From Zunongwangia profunda SM-A87 (lineage in GTDB: Bacteria > Bacteroidota > Bacteroidia > Flavobacteriales > Flavobacteriaceae), in the NCBI RefSeq assembly GCF_000023465.1, contig NC_014041.1:2052001-2116000 (forward strand): a stretch of 64,000 bases of DNA, read 5' to 3'. Position numbers and translations under genes: made by a program. This document shows, in pieces, positions 1 to 8,268 of the stretch. Below the pieces are notes generated by a model. It had not been told where the DNA came from, did no database searches, and saw nothing but the letters and a program-made list of their open reading frames with translations. How positions within the stretch are numbered: position 1 is the stretch's first letter; every line of letters begins with the position of its first letter.

Positions 1-1
1 C

Positions 2-136
2 GATCGTGCAGATGTAATTATACCTGCCTCAAGAATTTATCTGAATTCTATGAAATGGGCCAGGGCAAATCAAATATATGTGCCTAAAATTGGTTTGGCA
101 GATGGAATAATTAAGTCCATGTACCAGTCTAACTAA
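2..136 (+). CDS. Exopolyphosphatase (Ppx/GppA family), C-terminal end only
   Basis: An open frame enters from the left edge and stops at 134-136, giving 44 residues. The tail contains VIIPASRIYL and IYVPKIGLADGIIKSMY, which matches from memory the C-terminus of Bacteroidota Ppx/GppA phosphatases, including the GLADGI motif. These enzymes remove terminal phosphate from polyphosphate or pppGpp in the cytoplasm. Only the end is visible, so catalytic residues cannot be checked. It converges on miaE across a hairpin terminator. Confidence 0.6.
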   Translation, partial: DRADVIIPASRIYLNSMKWARANQIYVPKIGLADGIIKSMYQSN

Positions 137-159
137 TATGAAATCAATGCTATAAAAAG

Positions 160-189
160 AAAAAGCTGGTGAATTTACCAGCTTTTTTT
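160..189. terminator. Bidirectional intrinsic terminator between ppx and miaE
   Basis: The hairpin has 11-bp arms AAAAAGCTGGT and ACCAGCTTTTT around a 6-base loop, with a T tract on each strand. It lies between two convergent genes and could end both transcripts. Confidence 0.85.
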
Positions 190-198
190 GATAATTTT

Positions 199-780
199 TT
201 AACCGTGGATGGTTTCTTTATTTCCTAATCCCTGGATCATTTTACCTTCAAATTCTAAAAGATCGTTCCACTTTTTGTCAACTACTTCACGGTCTCCATA
301 TTTTCTGGCAAATTTTAAAAACATTGTATAATGATTTGCTTCGCTAATCATCAAGTTTTTATAAAATTCGGCCAGTTCTTTATCTTCTAGTTTTTCGCTT
401 AATAATCTAAAACGTTCGCAGCTTCTTGCTTCGATTAGTCCGGCAATCAATAATCGGTGGATAAGCTGTGTCTTTCGGCTACCTCCTTTTGGGAAAAACT
501 TTAAAAGCTGAACTACGTATTCGTCCTTACGGTCCCATCCCATCTCGATATTACGCGCTAAAATTTTATCATGAACCATTTTAAAATGTCCCATTTCTTC
601 ACGGGATAAGGCAATCATGGCGGTAACAAGTTCGGGGTATTCAGGGTAATTAACAATTAAAGAGATCGCGGTAGATGCTGCTTTTTGCTCACACCAGGCA
701 TGATCAATTAAAATTTCTTCAATATTTTTATTGGCAATATCTGCCCATCTGGGATCGGTAGGAAGTTTTAAACCAAGCAT
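199..780 (-). CDS. miaE: tRNA 2-methylthio-N6-isopentenyladenosine-37 hydroxylase (MiaE)
   Basis: The 193-residue protein matches the length and motifs of MiaE, the di-iron oxygenase that hydroxylates the isopentenyl group of ms2i6A37 in tRNA. The likely iron ligands are spread over a ferritin-like helical bundle: EILIDHAWCE near residue 22, REEMGH near 61, EARSCE near 117 and EANHY near 147. It starts 2 nt after the dnaX stop, so the two genes are almost certainly cotranscribed. Family assignment is firm. Activity presumes MiaA and MiaB elsewhere in the genome. Confidence 0.88.
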   Translation of the reverse strand: MLGLKLPTDPRWADIANKNIEEILIDHAWCEQKAASTAISLIVNYPEYPELVTAMIALSREEMGHFKMVHDKILARNIEMGWDRKDEYVVQLLKFFPKGGSRKTQLIHRLLIAGLIEARSCERFRLLSEKLEDKELAEFYKNLMISEANHYTMFLKFARKYGDREVVDKKWNDLLEFEGKMIQGLGNKETIHG

Positions 781-782
781 AA

Positions 783-2654
783 TTATACGTCTAAATCAAA
801 AGTTGTTCGTAATTTATCCAAAAGCGGATTTTTCTCTTTTAGCTTATTGTATTTTTCTATTGGTGTAAATACAAATTTTTTCGCCGTAGTTTCGTTAACA
901 TCAATAACCAGCGAGATGGTCGTATTTTTTAATCGGGTTTTTAGAAATCCCATTAATTTATGCTGACCTTTTTCCAGGTCGATTTTCATAGATTCTGCTG
1001 GTAATTCTAAATGAATTTCATTGTCATTTTTTAAAGTAGGAAGGTCGGTTTCTAAAATTGAAGCCAGGATTTTCTCTCCACGCTTCTTCAATCTATGAAC
1101 ATAATCGTCCCAGGCGGCCTGTAACTGTGTTTCAGTAAATTTTCCGGTCATTACCGTCTCACGCTCCGGGGCCTTATCCTTTACCTGAGCTTCGAGTTCT
1201 TTTTTCTTTCGAATACTAGCCAAAGACAGTCCGGATACCCGTTCTCTTTTTTCTGTTGTATTAGTAGCAGGATTTACTGATTTTGGTGTTTCGTCGCTCG
1301 ATAATTCAGATTTATTTTGTTCCGGTATTTCTTTTTCTGCTTCTTCAATTTTTGGATCAGAAGTGTTGGGAACTTCATTACTAAAATATTGCTGATTGGC
1401 GGGTGTAGCTTCTGGAGCACAAGTATCGTTTTCTGTACGATTTTCGACAGAAGGTTGTTGCGCTTCTTTAGGGGGTGTTCCACTTTGCCCGTATTCATTA
1501 TTTCTGATAATCGATTTTTCCTCTTTGGAGATCGATTTTGCAGGTTGTTCGAAATGAGAAGGGGGAACTATTTTAGGACTGCTGTTTTTTTTTTCTCCGT
1601 CGAAAGTGACAGAGGCTATTTGCATTAAGCAGAGTTCTACTAAGAGTCGTTGATTTCGACTGCTTTTATATTTTAAATCACATTCATTCGCCAGATCAAT
1701 AGCCTGAAGCAAAAATTGCTGAGACGTTTTTTGGGACTGCTCAAAATATTTTGCTTTTGTTTGTTCACCTACTTCCAAAAGCTGGATGGTACGCTGATCT
1801 TTACACACCAATAAATCCCTAAAATGCGACGCTAAACCTGCAATAAAGTGATGTCCATCAAAGCCATTAGATAAAATGTCATTAAATAAAATCAGTAATT
1901 GCGGGATATTATTATCCAGTAACAAATCGGTTACCTGCATGTAAGTATCATAGTCCAGTACATTCAGGTTTTCAGTAACAGCTTGTCGGGTAAGGTTATT
2001 TCCGCTAAAACTTACTACCCGATCATAAATAGAAAGTGCATCACGCATTGCACCATCTGCTTTTTGAGCGATGATTTGCAAAGCATCTTCTTCGGCATTA
2101 ACACCTTCCTGTTCGGCAATATATTTTAAATAATCTTTGGCATCGGTAACCGTAATTCTTTTGAAATCAAAAATTTGGCAACGCGATAGAATAGTGGGGA
2201 TAATCTTATGCTTCTCGGTCGTAGCAAGGATAAAAATAGCATGTTTTGGCGGCTCTTCTAAGGTCTTAAGAAAAGCATTAAATGCCGAGGTAGATAACAT
2301 ATGAACCTCATCTATAATATATACTTTATAAGTGCCTACCTGTGGTGGTATTCTTACCTGATCGATAAGATTACGAATATCATCAACCGAGTTGTTAGAG
2401 GCGGCATCGAGTTCAAAAATATTAAAAGCAAAATCTTCATCTGGACTTTGAGTACCGTCCTGATTAATCATTTTGGCTAAAATACGGGCACAAGTTGTTT
2501 TTCCCACTCCACGTGGACCGGTAAATAAAAGTGCCTGCGCAAGATGATTGTGAGCAATAGCATTAGCCAAAGTATTGGTAATTGCCTGCTGCCCAACTAC
2601 ATCTTTAAAGGTTTGTGGCCTGTATTTACGCGCCGAAACTACAAAATGCTCCAT
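783..2654 (-). CDS. dnaX: DNA polymerase III subunit gamma/tau
   Basis: The 623-residue clamp-loader subunit has Walker A GPRGVGKT (46-53), Walker B IIDEVHML (113-120), sensor 1 ATTEKHK and the SRC motif (157-159). Domain III ends near residue 350. It is followed by a polar, low-complexity linker (about 355-500) and a C-terminal tau-type domain. The usual four-cysteine zinc module between Walker A and Walker B is absent; that stretch is acidic instead. At 1585-1594 the coding strand has ten consecutive A residues (codons about 354-357), exactly at the end of domain III. Both shifted frames stop within a few codons, which could make a short gamma form. Cotranscribed with miaE. Confidence 0.97.
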   Translation of the reverse strand: MEHFVVSARKYRPQTFKDVVGQQAITNTLANAIAHNHLAQALLFTGPRGVGKTTCARILAKMINQDGTQSPDEDFAFNIFELDAASNNSVDDIRNLIDQVRIPPQVGTYKVYIIDEVHMLSTSAFNAFLKTLEEPPKHAIFILATTEKHKIIPTILSRCQIFDFKRITVTDAKDYLKYIAEQEGVNAEEDALQIIAQKADGAMRDALSIYDRVVSFSGNNLTRQAVTENLNVLDYDTYMQVTDLLLDNNIPQLLILFNDILSNGFDGHHFIAGLASHFRDLLVCKDQRTIQLLEVGEQTKAKYFEQSQKTSQQFLLQAIDLANECDLKYKSSRNQRLLVELCLMQIASVTFDGEKKNSSPKIVPPSHFEQPAKSISKEEKSIIRNNEYGQSGTPPKEAQQPSVENRTENDTCAPEATPANQQYFSNEVPNTSDPKIEEAEKEIPEQNKSELSSDETPKSVNPATNTTEKRERVSGLSLASIRKKKELEAQVKDKAPERETVMTGKFTETQLQAAWDDYVHRLKKRGEKILASILETDLPTLKNDNEIHLELPAESMKIDLEKGQHKLMGFLKTRLKNTTISLVIDVNETTAKKFVFTPIEKYNKLKEKNPLLDKLRTTFDLDV

Positions 2655-3037
2655 CTAACAAGTTTGAACGACAAATATAAAAATAGCCTGCTTAACCACG
2701 AAGATGTTGACGAGTATTTATAAACAAATAGTGAACTTTATGAACGGCTTTATGAAACAAAATTTAGAAATAAGAAGATAGACTATAGAAATATGGGAAT
2801 GAAGCTTATGTGGAATGCAAAGGGTTTTCTTGAAAATGAATAATCAATAAACAGACTTTAAACATTTGGCTTTCAAACTTTCCAACCTATAATTTACAAC
2901 TTTCAGCTCTGAATCCACAACATAAAAAAAGAGGCTTCCCAAAACGATATCCCACCTTCCAATCAGAAAATCCCCGAAATCTTATGGTTAGGTTAGGAGC
3001 GTTAAAAGAAAGCCTCTGGTTTAAAGAAGACAGAATT
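2655..3037. other. Intergenic region with phrase-type repeat and long-loop hairpin
   Basis: No gene is seen. The left part is AT-rich leader sequence of dnaX. Around 2860-2920 there is a pyrimidine-rich stretch (CTTTCAAACTTTCCAACC and similar) like the stretches at 24810-24850 and 44480-44520. The right part holds a long-loop terminator candidate for hemN. Confidence 0.5.
2924..3018 (-). terminator. Candidate long-loop terminator of hemN
   Basis: On the minus strand, AGAGGCTT and AAGCCTCT form an 8-bp stem around a loop of roughly 70 bases. The second arm is followed directly by seven T residues. It lies just after the hemN stop. The long loop makes it less certain than the other terminators here. 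Confidence 0.45.
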
Positions 3038-4396
3038 TTAAATAGTCATGGAAAATAGTTTAGTATCTGGTTTTTTTCGTTGAAGCCTAAGATCGAATGC
3101 CATACAAACATTGCGAACAAAAGCTCTTCCTTTTTCTGTAATTTCAATTTTATTATGGAGGATTTTTAATAATCCGTCATCTTGCATCTCAGATAACTTT
3201 ATAATTATATCCGGTAATTCTGGAAATTGCATGTTGTTGTCTTCCCAACTTGTCTCCAGTTTGCACATTAGGTTTAGAATATGCTTTCTGATAATTAAAT
3301 CTTCCGGACTAAGAATATGTCCGCGATAAATAGGAAATATTCCACCCTCAATTAAATTATTGTATTCTTCTATGTTTTTAACATTTTGTCCAAAAGCATA
3401 CCAGGAATCACCAATTGCTGAAACGCCCAAGCCAACCATCAACTGTGTAGTCGTTGTAGTATATCCCATAAAATTACGATGAATTGTTTTTTGCTTAAGA
3501 CTTTGTGCTAATTCGTCTTGGGGAAGGGCAAAATGATCCATACCAATCTCTATATACCCCGATTCTAATAAGCGCTTTTTACCAAGTTCAAACTGGGCTC
3601 TTTTTTCTTCAGCAGTAGGGAGATCTTCATCCTTAAAACCACGTTGACCGTTACCTTTTATCCATGGCACGTGAGCATAACTATAAAAAGCAATACGCTC
3701 TGGCCTTAATTTTTTAGTAAGGTTTATAGTATTTTCTATATCAGCTGTAGTTTGAAAAGGTAATCCGAAAATGATATCGTGGCCTATAGAAGTATAACCC
3801 GCTTGTCTGGCAAGAGTGGTTACTTTTTGGACGTTTTCAAAAGGTTGTACGCGATTTATCGCTTTCTGAACTTTGAGATTATAATCCTGCACCCCATAAC
3901 TAACCCTTGTAAAGCCAAGATTGGCTAATACATCAAGGTGTTTATGACTGGTATTGTTAGGATGGCCTTCAAAACTTAGCTTGGCATTAGCGCGATCCTT
4001 AGGATCTTTAAATAATCCTGCAATGAGCAGTTGTAAATTTTCCGAAGAAAAGAACGTAGGAGTACCGCCACCTATATGCAATTCTGAAATCTTTGGTGTT
4101 TCTTCAAATAAGGAAACATACAAATCCCATTCTATTAAAAGTGATTTGATATAAGGAATTTCAACAAGGTGATTTTTGGTAATCCTTTTATTGCAGCCGC
4201 AAAAGGTACACATACTTTCGCAATATGGGAGATGAATGTAGAGGCTTATACCGTTGTGCTTACTTTCTACATAACTTCTTTTTAAACATTCTTTCCACTC
4301 TTTTAATGAAAAAGAAGCATCATCCCAATATGGTACGGTTGGATAGCTTGTGTACCTTGGACCGGCTACATTATATTTATTTACCAGTATTTGCAT
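3038..4396 (-). CDS. hemN: Oxygen-independent coproporphyrinogen III oxidase
   Basis: The 452-residue radical-SAM enzyme carries the cysteine motif YCESMCTFCGC (C59, C63, C66, C68), followed by a GGGTPTF SAM-binding motif and a C-terminal HemN domain. Length fits true HemN (about 450-460) better than the shorter HemW. It converts coproporphyrinogen III to protoporphyrinogen IX without oxygen, in the cytoplasm. It follows a small membrane gene by 3 nt, so the two form an operon. A CRP/FNR-like palindrome lies upstream, which would suit anaerobic induction. Confidence 0.95.
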   Translation of the reverse strand: MQILVNKYNVAGPRYTSYPTVPYWDDASFSLKEWKECLKRSYVESKHNGISLYIHLPYCESMCTFCGCNKRITKNHLVEIPYIKSLLIEWDLYVSLFEETPKISELHIGGGTPTFFSSENLQLLIAGLFKDPKDRANAKLSFEGHPNNTSHKHLDVLANLGFTRVSYGVQDYNLKVQKAINRVQPFENVQKVTTLARQAGYTSIGHDIIFGLPFQTTADIENTINLTKKLRPERIAFYSYAHVPWIKGNGQRGFKDEDLPTAEEKRAQFELGKKRLLESGYIEIGMDHFALPQDELAQSLKQKTIHRNFMGYTTTTTQLMVGLGVSAIGDSWYAFGQNVKNIEEYNNLIEGGIFPIYRGHILSPEDLIIRKHILNLMCKLETSWEDNNMQFPELPDIIIKLSEMQDDGLLKILHNKIEITEKGRAFVRNVCMAFDLRLQRKKPDTKLFSMTI

Positions 4397-4399
4397 GAT

Positions 4400-4681
4400 T
4401 TATATGCTGTTTCCTATAATTAGTAAGGTGTTAATTAAAACACTTGCGGTAAATAAGTGAAAAACCACACTTGGTTTTTGTACAGTTAAAATCGATGCAT
4501 TATGAGCGCTACAAATAGCAACACTAATAAAAACCATAAACATTTGTAATGCTGCATGGCCATGCATTAAAGTGGTCATTATTGCGATCCCTCCTAAACT
4601 TGTAGAAACGATCATGGCTAAAGCTGAATAGCCTAAGAAATTGTGACTAAATTCTTCGTTTAATTTTGCATAAAGTGTCAT
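4400..4681 (-). CDS. Small hydrophobic membrane protein, function unknown
   Basis: This 93-residue protein is largely hydrophobic with about three membrane segments (roughly 18-40, 45-62, 70-92) and several histidines in the first two (MHGHAALQ, SAHNAS). I do not recognise the family. It is the first gene of the hemN operon, 3 nt upstream of hemN, and follows a candidate CRP/FNR-type site. A role under low oxygen is inferred only from that position. Confidence 0.75.
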   Translation of the reverse strand: MTLYAKLNEEFSHNFLGYSALAMIVSTSLGGIAIMTTLMHGHAALQMFMVFISVAICSAHNASILTVQKPSVVFHLFTASVLINTLLIIGNSI

Positions 4682-4737
4682 AATTCGAGGATTTTTAATT
4701 ATACAACAAAATTATCCTAGAAGCTCGTCGTAAAATA

Positions 4738-4749
4738 TGATAATTGTCA
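4738..4749. promoter_or_regulatory. Candidate CRP/FNR-family operator upstream of hemN operon
   Basis: TGATAATTGTCA has the TGA-N6-TCA spacing typical of CRP/FNR-family operators and is a near palindrome. It lies about 57 bp upstream of the operon's first start codon. The core is short, so chance occurrence is possible. Confidence 0.35.
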
Positions 4750-4940
4750 GTTTCGATTTTTTTTCTAAAATTTTTTAAAAGTCTTTTATTACTGAAGCTC
4801 TCTTTGAAATTCTAAGTCCTCTTATCTGCTGGTAAAAAGCATTAGGCTTTAGCTTTAAGCCACCTCACAATATAAAATGACTAAATCTTGAATATTGATT
4901 ACCTTGTAACAGGTGAGTATTGAAATTTAAAAAACCTAAA

Positions 4941-4970
4941 TTTTAAGCTAATCTTAAGGTAAGACTAAAG
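4941..4970 (+). promoter_or_regulatory. Candidate response-regulator box 1 (autoregulation)
   Basis: TTTTAAGC, then AATCTTAAG one base later, then AAGACT two bases later. The TTTTAAG and TCTTAAG units start 11 bp apart, as expected for OmpR/PhoB-type direct-repeat sites. The same three blocks with identical spacing occur at 7042-7066. The site ends about 33 bp upstream of the response-regulator start. Confidence 0.5.
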
Positions 4971-5002
4971 TCATTTTAAAGGATTAATAGCAAATTTGTA
5001 CT

Positions 5003-5671
5003 ATGAGAATTCTAATAGTAGAGGACGAAACAGGTATTTCTGGATTTCTAAAGCAGGGCTTAGAAGAAGAATCTTTTGCCGTAGATATTGCTGATAATGG
5101 CAAAAAAGGGCTAGAATTGGCGCTTACCGGAAAGTACGATCTCTTGCTGTTAGATTGGATGCTTCCTGGCTTAAGCGGTATAGAAATATGCCGGCAATTT
5201 AGAAAAGAAGATAAAGAAACCCCTGTACTTTTTTTGACGGCTAAGGACACCGTAGACGAAACCATATTTGGTTTACAAAGTGGAGCGAACGATTATATAA
5301 AAAAACCTTTCCATTTTGAAGAATTACTAGAAAGAATTAAGGTGCAACTGCGCCCTAAATCAGGAGAGCACGCTATCTTTTCTTTAGGACCGATAGAATT
5401 GAATACAGGTACTCATCAGGCATTTAAAAACGGAAAAGAAGTTAATCTTACCCTTAAGGAATTTGCATTGCTGGAATACTTAATTCGTAATAAAGAAAGG
5501 GTATGTACACGTACCAAGATTATAGAAAAAGTTTGGGATATCAATTTTAGCTATAACACTGGTGTAATAGATGTGTACATTAATGCATTACGTCGTAAAC
5601 TAGATTTGGATCAAGATGAAAATTATATTCAAACAGTTAGGGGAGTTGGCTACATTGCTAAAGAATCATGA
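5003..5671 (+). CDS. OmpR/PhoB-family response regulator
   Basis: The 222-residue protein has an N-terminal receiver domain with acidic pocket E7/D8, phospho-acceptor D51 (LLLLDWMLPG), T78 and K100. Its C-terminal winged-helix DNA-binding domain (about 125-220) has the typical RTKIIEKVWD and VRGVGYI motifs. It overlaps the sensor kinase by 4 nt (ATGA), so the pair is translationally coupled. A repeat motif in front of this gene and in front of the 7190 operon suggests that it controls both. The signal is unknown; neighbours point to envelope redox or metal state. Confidence 0.93.
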   Translation: MRILIVEDETGISGFLKQGLEEESFAVDIADNGKKGLELALTGKYDLLLLDWMLPGLSGIEICRQFRKEDKETPVLFLTAKDTVDETIFGLQSGANDYIKKPFHFEELLERIKVQLRPKSGEHAIFSLGPIELNTGTHQAFKNGKEVNLTLKEFALLEYLIRNKERVCTRTKIIEKVWDINFSYNTGVIDVYINALRRKLDLDQDENYIQTVRGVGYIAKES

Positions 5672-7047
5672 AGCTAAGTTTTAAAGATCGTATTGCTATT
5701 TATTATATGCTGGCTACTGCGCTTATTGTGGCTTTTGCTTTTTTAGTGGTTTTTATCCTGGTAAAGCAAACTGTTTACCAACAATTAGATAGTGATCTCC
5801 ATTACGAAGCGACCATACACTTACAGGAAACCACTTTAGAAAATGGAAGGCCTGTTTTTTGGGATAAAGAAGAATGGGAAGAACGAGAGCATAGGGAGGT
5901 GCAAATAAATCCTGTTTTTGTTCAGGTGATGGATAGCACTGGCACAGTCGTAACCGATAAGTCACCAAATCTTAAAAAAGATCAATTATCATTTTTTCAA
6001 AATAAAGAAGATAATGAGCATTTTAATGCTTATTTAAAAAACGAACTTATTCGTCAAATCCAGGTGCCGGTAAAGATGAATGGTAAAGTTTATGGATATA
6101 TCATTACAGCTATGTCTTTTGAAGCTTCTCAAGATGTAATTGTGCGGCTGGCCTGGATACTGATCTTATGTTACCCGCTTATTTTGATAGTTCTATTTTT
6201 TATATCAAGGTTCCTGGCAGGACGAAGTATTAAACCTATTCAGGAAATTACGCAAACAACCAATCGTATAAGTAGAGATCACCTTAATGAGCGTGTGAAA
6301 TTTCCCGATAATAAGGATGAACTTTACGATTTATCCCTTTCGATAAATAGCCTATTAGATCGTGTAGAGCAGGCTATCGAAAGAGAACGCCAGTTTACCA
6401 GTGATGCTTCTCACGAATTAAGGACGCCCATTTCTTCAATTAGGGGAACTCTGGAAGTTTTGATAAGAAAAGAGCGCACTCGTGAAGACTATGAAGATAA
6501 GATTACTTATAGTCTTGGTGAAATTGATAGGATGAGCGTTATAATTGAGCAATTATTATTTTTAGCTAGAAATGACGATGGCCATCGCCTTCTTGATAAT
6601 AGCAGGCAAACAGAAATCATATCTCTTATCGATGAGGTGATTAATGAATATACTGTAAAACTAAGGAGAAAGAATATTCAGCTTGTTTTTAATGCTGAAG
6701 GAATTAAAAATTTCCAGATACATGCCTATTATGGATACGCTATCTTAAATAATGTTTTAGAAAACGCTATTAAGTATGCCTATGCAGATTCTACCATAAC
6801 CATCGATTTAAAGATGAAAAATTCCAGACCGGTTGTAAAGATAATTGATGAAGGAATTGGAATTAAAGAAGATGACATCAGTAAGATTTTTAATCCATTT
6901 TTTAGATCTGAAGGTTTAGAGCATAAACATATAAAAGGTACCGGTTTAGGACTTTCTATTGTACAAAAAGCAGCGCAGGCTATTGGCGCTAGAATAGAGG
7001 TAGATAGCATCAAATATAAAGGAACTACTTTCACTATCTATTTTTAA
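5668..7047 (+). CDS. Sensor histidine kinase, two-component partner of the regulator at 5003
   Basis: The 459-residue kinase has membrane segments at about 10-32 and 161-184 enclosing a periplasmic sensor domain of about 125 residues. These are followed by HAMP, the phospho-acceptor box SDASHELRTP (H249) and an HATPase domain with N box (NVLENAIKYA), G1 (IDEGIGI) and G2 (GTGLGLSI). Overall layout resembles CusS-type metal or envelope-stress sensors, but the sensor domain itself is not recognisable to me. It overlaps the upstream regulator by 4 nt. Its stop codon lies inside regulatory box 2. Confidence 0.93.
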   Translation: MKLSFKDRIAIYYMLATALIVAFAFLVVFILVKQTVYQQLDSDLHYEATIHLQETTLENGRPVFWDKEEWEEREHREVQINPVFVQVMDSTGTVVTDKSPNLKKDQLSFFQNKEDNEHFNAYLKNELIRQIQVPVKMNGKVYGYIITAMSFEASQDVIVRLAWILILCYPLILIVLFFISRFLAGRSIKPIQEITQTTNRISRDHLNERVKFPDNKDELYDLSLSINSLLDRVEQAIERERQFTSDASHELRTPISSIRGTLEVLIRKERTREDYEDKITYSLGEIDRMSVIIEQLLFLARNDDGHRLLDNSRQTEIISLIDEVINEYTVKLRRKNIQLVFNAEGIKNFQIHAYYGYAILNNVLENAIKYAYADSTITIDLKMKNSRPVVKIIDEGIGIKEDDISKIFNPFFRSEGLEHKHIKGTGLGLSIVQKAAQAIGARIEVDSIKYKGTTFTIYF

Positions 7048-7070
7048 GCGAATCTTAAGAAAAGACTTAG
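7042..7070 (+). promoter_or_regulatory. Candidate response-regulator box 2, upstream of the HD/ApbE operon
   Basis: Same blocks and spacing as box 1: TTTTAAGC, N, AATCTTAAG, NN, AAGACT. Twenty-three of the first 26 positions are identical. It overlaps the kinase stop codon and lies about 120 bp upstream of the gene at 7190. I infer that it recruits the neighbouring response regulator to the downstream operon. Confidence 0.5.
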
Positions 7071-7189
7071 TTTATCTTTAGGTATACCATTTACTTTTAT
7101 ACTAATTAAAAACCTTAGGCGGAAACGCTCCATAAAGGATTAGAATAAGAATTATGATATAGAATTACTTCAACTAATTTTTTTGATAT

Positions 7190-7816
7190 ATGTTGATTGA
7201 TGAAGTAAAATCATATTGTGAAGAATTACTTTCTTCACAATCTTGTAAAGAAATGTCTTTTCATAATCTGGAACATACGCGAGACGTTGTGGCCAACATT
7301 AAAACCATTGGTAAATCAATGGGGCTTTCTGCATCGTTTATGGAGCCAGTAATCATTGCAGGATGGTTTCACGATACAGGATTTTTAAAATCATATAAAG
7401 AGCATGAAAAATATAGTGCGGTATTCGCTTACCAATTTCTGTCTGCTAAAGACTGGCCTATAGAAAAGATTAAAATAGTAACAAATTGTATTCAGTCTAC
7501 TCATATGCCACAGGAACCATGCTGTTTGGAAGCCGAGGTGCTTTGTGATGCTGATATTTTTCATTTGGGAACTTCAAAATTTATTGGTCGTAATCAATTA
7601 CTAAGAAAAGAGTGGGAGGAAAAGCTTCGGCAGCAATATGGTGAAGAAAGTTGGCTTCGGCTTAATATTCAATTTTTAAGTCAACAGCATTTTTTTACCC
7701 ACTACGGTAGAACAATATTAGCACAGGGGAAATGCCAAAACATCAATTTCTTAAAAAACAAATTAATAAAAATCACAAAATCGGCATCAGCTAAAATGAA
7801 GTCCAATTGTGCATAA
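7190..7816 (+). CDS. HD-domain metal-dependent phosphohydrolase-like protein
   Basis: The 208-residue protein has a single HD domain: H29 (HNLEHTRDV), H61-D62 (GWFHDTGF), H105 and D120/D122 (LCDADIFHLG). HD proteins bind divalent metal and usually hydrolyse phosphate esters or nucleotides in the cytoplasm; the substrate here is unknown. It has no signal peptide, so it differs from the exported proteins that follow. It is the first gene after regulatory box 2, and its stop precedes the thioredoxin-like gene by only 14 nt. Confidence 0.8.
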   Translation: MLIDEVKSYCEELLSSQSCKEMSFHNLEHTRDVVANIKTIGKSMGLSASFMEPVIIAGWFHDTGFLKSYKEHEKYSAVFAYQFLSAKDWPIEKIKIVTNCIQSTHMPQEPCCLEAEVLCDADIFHLGTSKFIGRNQLLRKEWEEKLRQQYGEESWLRLNIQFLSQQHFFTHYGRTILAQGKCQNINFLKNKLIKITKSASAKMKSNCA

Positions 7817-7830
7817 CAACAAAATTAAAA

Positions 7831-8268
7831 ATGAAAAAAATACTGCTTATCCTTATTTGCGTTTTTTCAACTCAATTTTTATTAGCTCAGGATTGGAAAA
7901 CCGATTTTGCCGCAGCAAAAAAAGAAGCGGCTAAAGAAGATAAACCTATTATTCTTGTTTTTCAGGGATCGGATTGGTGTGCGCCTTGTATAAAGTTAGA
8001 TAAAGAAATTTGGAGCACAGAAGAATTTAAAGACTATGCCCAGAAACACTACGTAATGTTAAAAGCCGATTTTCCGCGGAAAAATAAAAATGCGCTTTCA
8101 CCAGAACAACAAGAAAAGAACAATAAACTAGCTGAAGTTTACAATTCTAATGGCTATTTCCCATTTGTAGTGGTTTTGGATAAATCTGGTAAAGTTTTGG
8201 GACAGGCAGGCTATCAAAAAATTGAAGTAAAACAATATATAGCCATGCTTGATAAGTTTGCGAAATGA
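7831..8268 (+). CDS. Secreted thioredoxin-fold protein
   Basis: I place the start at 7831 (MKKILLILIC...), which gives a proper signal peptide cleaved after LLAQ. An upstream in-frame ATG at 7807 would overlap the previous gene and bury the signal. The mature protein is a thioredoxin-like domain with the redox motif SDWCAPCIKL and a cis-proline region near the C-terminus (GYFPFVVV). It probably reduces or oxidises disulfides in the periplasm. It overlaps apbE by 4 nt. A thioredoxin gene next to apbE, DUF4266 and DUF3570 genes is a recurrent arrangement as far as I recall. Confidence 0.85.
   Translation: MKKILLILICVFSTQFLLAQDWKTDFAAAKKEAAKEDKPIILVFQGSDWCAPCIKLDKEIWSTEEFKDYAQKHYVMLKADFPRKNKNALSPEQQEKNNKLAEVYNSNGYFPFVVVLDKSGKVLGQAGYQKIEVKQYIAMLDKFAK

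Noticed and set aside
1317..1628. A 103-residue plus-strand frame inside dnaX
   Set aside because: It lies antisense to the low-complexity linker of dnaX, is rich in Phe/Arg from the complementary codons and has no recognisable motif.
4841..4866. GGCTT..AAGCC hairpin upstream of the response regulator
   Set aside because: The stem is only five base pairs with no T tract, and it is not placed to end a known gene.
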